The translations under genes were made by a program, and so were the position numbers. The notes beneath the pieces were generated by a model. It made no database searches. It was given only the letters and a program-made list of their open reading frames with translations, and was not told the origin of the DNA. From positions 1 to 8,060 of the forward strand of contig JAJDTQ010000135.1 of assembly GCA_022827045.1 (NCBI GenBank): a stretch of 8,060 nucleotides of DNA. Reading direction: 5' to 3'. Source of the DNA: Candidatus Binatia bacterium. Lineage in GTDB: Bacteria; Desulfobacterota_B; Binatia; UBA9968; JAJDTQ01. The stretch's first letter is position 1. Every line of letters begins with the position of its first letter. Of the stretch, positions 6,673 to 8,060 are shown one piece after another.

Positions 6673-7119
6673 TGGATCCGCCGTCCGGCGGGCAAGTGGA
6701 TCGTGGATTTCGGATGGGAGATGTCGGAAGCGGACACCGCGCTCTATGAGGCGCTGTTACAGCACCTGAAAGATCATGTCTGGCCGATGCGGCAGCGGAA
6801 CCGACGGGAGTCGTATCGTCTCCACTGGTGGGGGCATGTCGAGCCGCGACAAGGCATGTGGCAGGCGCTTGACGGCTTGCGGCGCTTCATCGTCCCGACC
6901 CGCGTGGCCAAGCATCGGCCGTTCGTCTGGCTCGACGCTCGCGGTTGTCCCGATAGCAACACGACCTTCCGCATCCTGCACAGCCGGGCTCACGAGGCGT
7001 GGTCGTTGAGATTGGGTAGCTGGCACGGTGTCGGCAACGATCCTTCAACAGCTTCAGCGTCTCACTGTCGGGGGTACTTCATCTTTCCATGTCCTCCCTT
7101 CAGATCAGACACTTCTTGA
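6673..7119 (+). pseudogene. C-terminal fragment of an MmeI-like (type IIL) DNA methyltransferase
   Basis: From 6673 the frame reads WIRRPAGKWIVDFGWEMSEAD, then YRLHWWGHVEPRQGMWQALD, VAKHRPFVWLDAR and ILHSRAHEAW followed by SLRLGSWHGVGND. These are the conserved target-recognition and C-terminal segments of large class I SAM-dependent methyltransferases that, in MmeI-type enzymes, carry methylation, sequence recognition and cleavage on one chain. The N-terminal nuclease and the methyltransferase motifs are absent. The fragment starts exactly at the group II intron boundary. Inside it, the stretch after VWLDAR is shorter than I remember for the family (CPDSNTTF instead of a longer 'CPDxxLIVxARxDDxTF'), suggesting an in-frame loss of roughly nine codons. 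After GVGND the usual 'PRYTPxxTFxxFPFP' is garbled, and the frame stops at 7119. It is inactive as a methylase. The TTG at 6664 and the bases before 6673 are not part of the gene. The 264 bases from 7120 to 7383 show nothing recognisable. Confidence 0.8.
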
Positions 7120-7372
7120 CAGCCCACTGTCATTGGCCCCATATAGCGTGGGGAGCGGGCGGATATGCAGCCTCGACGGCGGGGCGCAAGGCGCTGACCG
7201 AGTGCGACCCCGTTGCACCGCTCCTCGGCCGGCAGCGATCAACACAACCACCGCACTGCCAAATCGAATACGGAATACTATCCCTAAAAACAGATCACGA
7301 TGCTCGCCGTACGAAAGATACTAGCCCTGCGGGCGGTGGCACTATCGGACCTTCGAGGTATCGTGCTGTTCT

Positions 7373-7376
7373 GGAG
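7373..7376 (+). promoter_or_regulatory. Ribosome binding site deciding a TTG start
   Basis: GGAG at 7373-7376, within CTGGAGAAG, lies seven bases before TTG 7384. It is the only good Shine-Dalgarno sequence near the beginning of the last gene; the in-frame ATG at 7300 has none. Confidence 0.55.
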
Positions 7377-7383
7377 AAGCATA

Positions 7384-8060
7384 TTGGGGGACAGCATTAC
7401 GACAAGGACAGCCTTTTTCGTACTGCTCATTGCCTTCGTGACGTTTGGGCAGATGGTGTCAGCCCGTACGGCAACTGAATCCCCGGCGCGTCTCTTCGCT
7501 GCCTCTACCCTGGCCTTTCGCGCAGCTGGACTTGCCGGAGAAAGGCCGGCGATGTCCGTCTTGTCGACAATGCCAGGGGCAAAGACAGTTCCTGGCGAAT
7601 TCCTGCCCGCGCTGTGGGGACCGTTCTTCGAGAATGCGATCATCAAGCTCGGTCGACTGACGGCTTCCGTTCCGGCGGCTCTGTATTTCAACCCGCTGCT
7701 CGATGTGGGCCTGTTCACTTTGTGGCGGCGTCAAGGGGACACCTATGTCGTATACAGGGCGCGTGTGTTGCCGGGCGAGCGTCTGGATGGACCGACAGGC
7801 CCCGTATCCCTGCTTCCTGAGTGGATTGTGACGAAATCCTCGCCGCTAGCGGCCTTGGCCCGCATTACGGCCGAACGTCTCGAACGATTCAGCAGACGCC
7901 ACCCGGCAGAAGTCCGGGTGCCGGGACGCGCCATGTCGACGTTCGCGGAAGCAGCCGCAAACGCACGGGAAGCGATGGCGCGGCTTGCTTGGAACGCGGC
8001 GCAGAGATCGGTTTGGACGGACGTGAGGCAACAACAGTGGCTCGGTGCGACAGTGAGCAA
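7384..8060 (+). CDS. Unrecognised exported protein (3' partial)
   Basis: The frame is open from ATG 7300 through the right edge with no stop. I place the start at TTG 7384 because of the GGAG signal and because it then yields a normal signal peptide: MGDSITTRTAFFVLLIAFVTF up to VSA, with a short basic n-region, a hydrophobic core at about residues 9-21 and a probable cut after VSA near residue 26. A start at 7300 would add 28 residues rich in rare codons (CGA, ATA, CTA) ahead of it. The mature part seen here is about 200 residues. It has a moderately hydrophobic segment (VPAALYFNPLLDVGLFTLW, about residues 105-123), a strand-rich part (DTYVVYRARVLPGERL), then an Ala/Arg-rich, probably coiled helical region. 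I recognise no family. It is likely periplasmic or membrane-attached. The gene continues outside the window. Confidence 0.65.
   Translation, partial: MGDSITTRTAFFVLLIAFVTFGQMVSARTATESPARLFAASTLAFRAAGLAGERPAMSVLSTMPGAKTVPGEFLPALWGPFFENAIIKLGRLTASVPAALYFNPLLDVGLFTLWRRQGDTYVVYRARVLPGERLDGPTGPVSLLPEWIVTKSSPLAALARITAERLERFSRRHPAEVRVPGRAMSTFAEAAANAREAMARLAWNAAQRSVWTDVRQQQWLGATVS

Noticed and set aside
6254..6769. 171-codon plus-strand frame
   Set aside because: It is the antisense of the group II intron RNA and then the wrong frame of the methyltransferase fragment. Its hydrophobic look comes from RNA hairpin sequence.
7743..8060. 105-codon minus-strand frame reaching the right edge
   Set aside because: Shadow of the plus-strand exported protein, which has a start signal and signal peptide.
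1..8060. CRISPR arrays, tRNA or rRNA genes
   Set aside because: No regularly spaced repeats, no tRNA T-loop with a matching cloverleaf, and no rRNA signature were found by eye on either strand.

Overview
The window comes from a GC-rich bacterium, most likely a Gram-negative proteobacterium. The families that can be recognised (FitA/FitB-type toxin-antitoxin pair, MmeI-like methylase, TbpB-like barrel protein, group II intron) fit that view, but no marker gene fixes the taxon. It reads as an accessory region in decay: few intact genes, several broken ones, and long stretches without a convincing reading frame.

Left part (1-2050): the tail of an open frame (3-128) whose basic C-terminus resembles a transposase end, then about 1.3 kb with no supportable gene. 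On the minus strand (about 1452-1760) lies a frameshifted remnant of a TbpB-like (transferrin-binding-protein-like) barrel domain. Its family signatures are split between two reading frames.

Middle part (2051-5639, plus strand): an unrecognised protein of about 547 residues with two SH3/Tudor-like repeats and a C-terminal cysteine-rich domain resembling the CPCC family. It may be frameshifted near 2560-2624. Next come a FitA-like ribbon-helix-helix antitoxin, a FitB/VapC-type PIN toxin broken by one missing base in a G run, and an AT-richer FRG-domain protein whose start lies 19 bases after the toxin stop. The last three look like one transcription unit.

Right part (5640-8060): a group II intron remnant on the minus strand has its GTGCG 5' end at 6672. 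It directly abuts, at 6673, the C-terminal target-recognition part of an MmeI-like (type IIL) DNA methyltransferase on the plus strand. A six-base EBS1 candidate in a hairpin loop at 6195-6229 is complementary to the flanking exon. The intron lacks a recognisable domain V and nearly all of its reverse transcriptase, and the N-terminal part of the methyltransferase is not in the window. Finally, a frame with a clear ribosome binding site and signal peptide starts at 7384 and runs off the right edge.

A toxin-antitoxin pair, an FRG protein and a methylase fragment together look like a degraded defence or genomic island. The best candidates for something undescribed are the SH3-SH3-CPCC protein and the FRG gene attached to the toxin-antitoxin pair.
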